Part shown: piece after piece, positions 5,882-7,785 of the stretch
Numbering within the stretch: the stretch's first letter is position 1
Layout of the letters: each line of letters starts with the position of its first letter
Assembly (NCBI GenBank): GCA_020630895.1
Contig: JAHDII010000146.1
Location: 1-7,785 of the forward strand
Source: Saprospiraceae bacterium
GTDB lineage: Bacteria; Bacteroidota; Bacteroidia; Chitinophagales; Saprospiraceae
Length of the DNA stretch: 7,785 bases
Reading direction: 5' to 3'
Program-made: the position numbers and the translations under genes
Notes under the pieces: generated by a model
What the model saw: the letters and a program-made list of their open reading frames with translations, nothing else
What the model was told of the DNA's origin: nothing
Database searches by the model: none

Positions 5882-5964
5882 TGTAAATATAAAAATTGAT
5901 TCGGTTAATATTTCATGGTTATGTTGTTTACTGGGCTTCTGTAAAAAGAAGCTCAGTTTTTTTT
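5882..5964 (+). ncRNA. Candidate sigma-54-dependent small RNA, about 80 nt
   Basis: The RNA is inferred from a sigma-54 promoter and an intrinsic terminator spaced about 80 nt apart on the same strand, with no sizeable gene between them. Two stems can be drawn. The first pairs 5891-5899 with 5905-5913 (eight pairs, one G-U, one A-A mismatch) around a UUCGG loop; the second is the terminator stem. Between them lies a single-stranded A/U-rich stretch (5914-5929) that could pair with targets. A nine-codon ORF (ATG at 5915, TAA at 5942) is enclosed and may be accidental. I do not recognise a known RNA family. Its 3' end overlaps the last bases of the antisense cyclase gene, so it could also act on that mRNA. 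Alternatively, the terminator merely ends the mRNA of the upstream small ORF. Promoter and terminator are seen in the sequence; the RNA itself is inferred. Confidence 0.5.
5930..5964 (+). terminator. Strong plus-strand intrinsic terminator
   Basis: ACUGGGCUUCU (5930-5940) pairs with AGAAGCUCAGU (5947-5957): eleven pairs with one G-U, a six-base loop GUAAAA, and a run of eight U starting at the last paired base. Read from the minus strand, the G-U becomes an A-C mismatch and no U-run follows, so this is not the terminator of the convergent cyclase gene. It therefore marks the end of a plus-strand transcript. Confidence 0.85.
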
Positions 5965-7785
5965 ATTTCTTTTTAAGGATTCTATATGTTTTAAGGATAT
6001 TCTTTTTTCCTTTAACACTAACAGGAGTCATGGCTTCAGCATGAATAATAGGAGAAACTTTACTATACACTTGTTCACTCACAATAATTGAATTGGGTTT
6101 ATCTTTAGTTAATCCTTCTATTCTTTTAGCTGTATTCACAGTATCTCCAGAAACAGAATAACCAATTTTATCTTCAGAACCTAAATTACCTGCTACAACT
6201 TCTCCGGCATTAATTCCTATTCCTATCTGAATAACATGTTTGAACTCCGGCTGATATTTTTCATTTAGATATTTTGCTTTTTCAACCATTTCTAAAGCTG
6301 CTAACACAGCTCTTTGTTCATTATTAGAAGTAGATAGAGGAGCACCAAACACAGCAAATATTTCATCTCCAATAAACTGATTCACAGAGCCACCATATTT
6401 TTTAATGACAACAGTCATTACAGAATAAAATTCATTTAAAAATGTAACAACTTGTCTTGGTCCTAGTTCTTCACTAATACTTGTAAAACTTCTAATGTCA
6501 CAGAACATTGCTGTAACATATCTCAGTTCTCCATCAAAAAAACCTTCTGAATCCGATGACTTGTTGAGGGCCTTAGCTACTACAGGTTCTGGGACATATC
6601 GCATAAAAAGTCGAAGTGTTTTTTCTTGCTGATTAACTTTGGTTTTGAGTTGAGATACTAAATCTTCATTGCGTTTTTGTAGTTCAAAAACTAAACTGGC
6701 ATTTCGTCTTGTTTTAAAACCTAAACCCATAGAGAAAATAATAATTTGTCCTAATATTCCAATTTGAATCATATTTTCTTCCCAAGGAAAGTTTAGTAAA
6801 TCTCTAGTATAGGCTTGTGAATGTAAAATCGTAATTGCTCCACAAATGGCTAAAAATAATGAACCAATAGAAAAATATAAGGCAACTTTATCTTTTTTAA
6901 ATAGTAATAGAATACTCGTTAAGAATAATAAGATAAAATCTATTAATAAGATAATATAAATAAGGTAATGATCTTGTATAAGATAGGTACTAGCATAAAT
7001 TAAAAAAGGAAATGTAAAGACTTTTAAGAGCATCCACCATTTAGTAATTTTATGCCACCATGGAATAGATTGTTTTGTATTGAGCATTTTTTGCATGAAC
7101 AAGAAATACAAAATAAAAGCGAGGTAAGCCGAACTATGCTCGATAAAATACATCACTCTTGGAAATTCAGCTAATTCCGTAAAAATATGATAATGAATTT
7201 GATCATGCAAAAAGAAAGTAAGAGATAGAACAATCATATACAAAGCATAATATAAATAAGCTCTATCTCGTATTGAAATCCATAAAAATAAAATATAAAA
7301 AATCATCATCCATATTGCAGCATGGAAAATGGCTTGTAAACCTAATCGTTTAAAAAGCCAATTATGTTCAAAAGATTCTGCTGTTTGAACATGTAAACTG
7401 ACTCTAGGAGGAAAATGAGTTTCATTTGAGATTCGTACAAAAAAGGTAGCAGTTTCTCCCTTTTTAAAAAATATTTTAGCAGATTTGGAAGTCGTTTTTA
7501 CATCGGCATAAGAACGAGGAACAAATTCACCTATTTCTAAAGGTCGCGCATTTTCTTTAATAGGAAATACGGTAATGTGTTGTCCCTTTCCAAAGTAAAA
7601 ATAATAATATCCTTCATCTTCACATTTGAATTTATATTTAGCCCAATATCTATATTGGTGATTGAGTCTTTGAGGTAATGAAGAATAAGGGCGGAATTTT
7701 TTTAGTCGAACTTTATTGAAAGATTGCTGGGTATCCTGATTATCTACATAAACTTCAATATATTTATTTTTATTGATACTCATTT
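5963..7785 (-). CDS. 7TM-DISM receptor class III adenylate/guanylate cyclase (5' end probably beyond the window)
   Basis: This transmembrane cyclase should make a cyclic nucleotide in the cytoplasm in response to an envelope signal. Residues 8-135 resemble the periplasmic 7TMR-DISMED2 beta-domain (YRYWAKYKF, FYFGKG, ATFFVRISNETHFPPRVSL). Seven hydrophobic segments follow at about 150-170, 175-192, 211-231, 249-268, 272-295, 299-321 and 338-355 (the 7TMR-DISM membrane module), then a signalling helix at about 362-395 and the catalytic domain at about 418-602. Metal-binding Asp429 (MFCDIRSF) and Asp473 (FIGDEIFAVFG) are present, as are the transition-state Asn550 and Arg554 (VNTAKRIE). At the base-specifying positions I read Gln469, where adenylate cyclases usually have Lys, and Ser543, where class IIIb enzymes have Thr or Ser. 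Substrate choice is therefore uncertain. The first available ATG (7781-7783) leaves no signal peptide before the periplasmic domain, so the true start probably lies upstream. The stop overlaps the end of the plus-strand terminator. Confidence 0.93.
   Translation of the reverse strand, partial: MSINKNKYIEVYVDNQDTQQSFNKVRLKKFRPYSSLPQRLNHQYRYWAKYKFKCEDEGYYYFYFGKGQHITVFPIKENARPLEIGEFVPRSYADVKTTSKSAKIFFKKGETATFFVRISNETHFPPRVSLHVQTAESFEHNWLFKRLGLQAIFHAAIWMMIFYILFLWISIRDRAYLYYALYMIVLSLTFFLHDQIHYHIFTELAEFPRVMYFIEHSSAYLAFILYFLFMQKMLNTKQSIPWWHKITKWWMLLKVFTFPFLIYASTYLIQDHYLIYIILLIDFILLFLTSILLLFKKDKVALYFSIGSLFLAICGAITILHSQAYTRDLLNFPWEENMIQIGILGQIIIFSMGLGFKTRRNASLVFELQKRNEDLVSQLKTKVNQQEKTLRLFMRYVPEPVVAKALNKSSDSEGFFDGELRYVTAMFCDIRSFTSISEELGPRQVVTFLNEFYSVMTVVIKKYGGSVNQFIGDEIFAVFGAPLSTSNNEQRAVLAALEMVEKAKYLNEKYQPEFKHVIQIGIGINAGEVVAGNLGSEDKIGYSVSGDTVNTAKRIEGLTKDKPNSIIVSEQVYSKVSPIIHAEAMTPVSVKGKKNILKTYRILKKK

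Noticed and set aside
5930..5964. Reading the hairpin as the terminator of the minus-strand cyclase gene
   Set aside because: On that strand one pair becomes an A-C mismatch and the sequence after the stem is AAACAAC rather than a U-run.

Overview
The window is AT-rich DNA with long intergenic A/T tracts, no clear Shine-Dalgarno sequences and several TTTG / TAnnTTTG promoter-like elements. Together with lipoproteins carrying Bacteroidota-type signals and a 7TMR-DISM adenylate/guanylate cyclase, this points to a member of the Bacteroidota (a Saprospiria/Cytophagia/Flavobacteriia-like lineage; genus not resolvable). The standard genetic code fits all frames. There are no tRNAs, rRNAs, insertion sequences or CRISPR arrays.

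Layout, left to right. (1) 1-1351, minus: the first 450 residues of SbcC, the ATPase subunit of the SbcCD nuclease, cut by the window edge. (2) A 182-bp gap with a likely terminator for the next gene and a candidate sbcC promoter. (3) 1534-2685, minus: a probably surface-exposed lipoprotein with a carboxypeptidase-regulatory-like beta-sandwich and a ThuA/GATase-1-like domain interrupted by a Cys/His-rich insert. (4) A 300-bp divergent intergenic region with a good vegetative promoter firing rightward. (5) 2986-3378 and 3387-3845, plus: two small genes of unknown function, 8 bp apart, the first encoding a two-helix membrane protein. (6) 3842-5575, minus: a lipoprotein gamma-glutamyltranspeptidase with complete catalytic motifs, converging on the previous gene so that the two stop codons share the bases CTAG. 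(7) 5576-5962: 387 bp without a large gene, but the most information-dense non-coding stretch here. It holds a 36-codon ORF for a one-helix membrane peptide, a textbook sigma-54 (RpoN) -24/-12 promoter, and a strong plus-strand intrinsic terminator about 80 nt downstream. (8) 5963-7785, minus: a 7TM-DISM receptor-type class III nucleotide cyclase, whose true 5' end is probably just outside the window.

The genes do not form one pathway; this looks like ordinary chromosome with housekeeping genes (DNA repair, glutathione/gamma-glutamyl metabolism, cyclic-nucleotide signalling) and small lineage-specific genes between them. The part that may be undescribed is 5576-5964. Its promoter, spacing and terminator suggest a short sigma-54-dependent RNA with no sizeable coding capacity, downstream of a tiny membrane-peptide gene.
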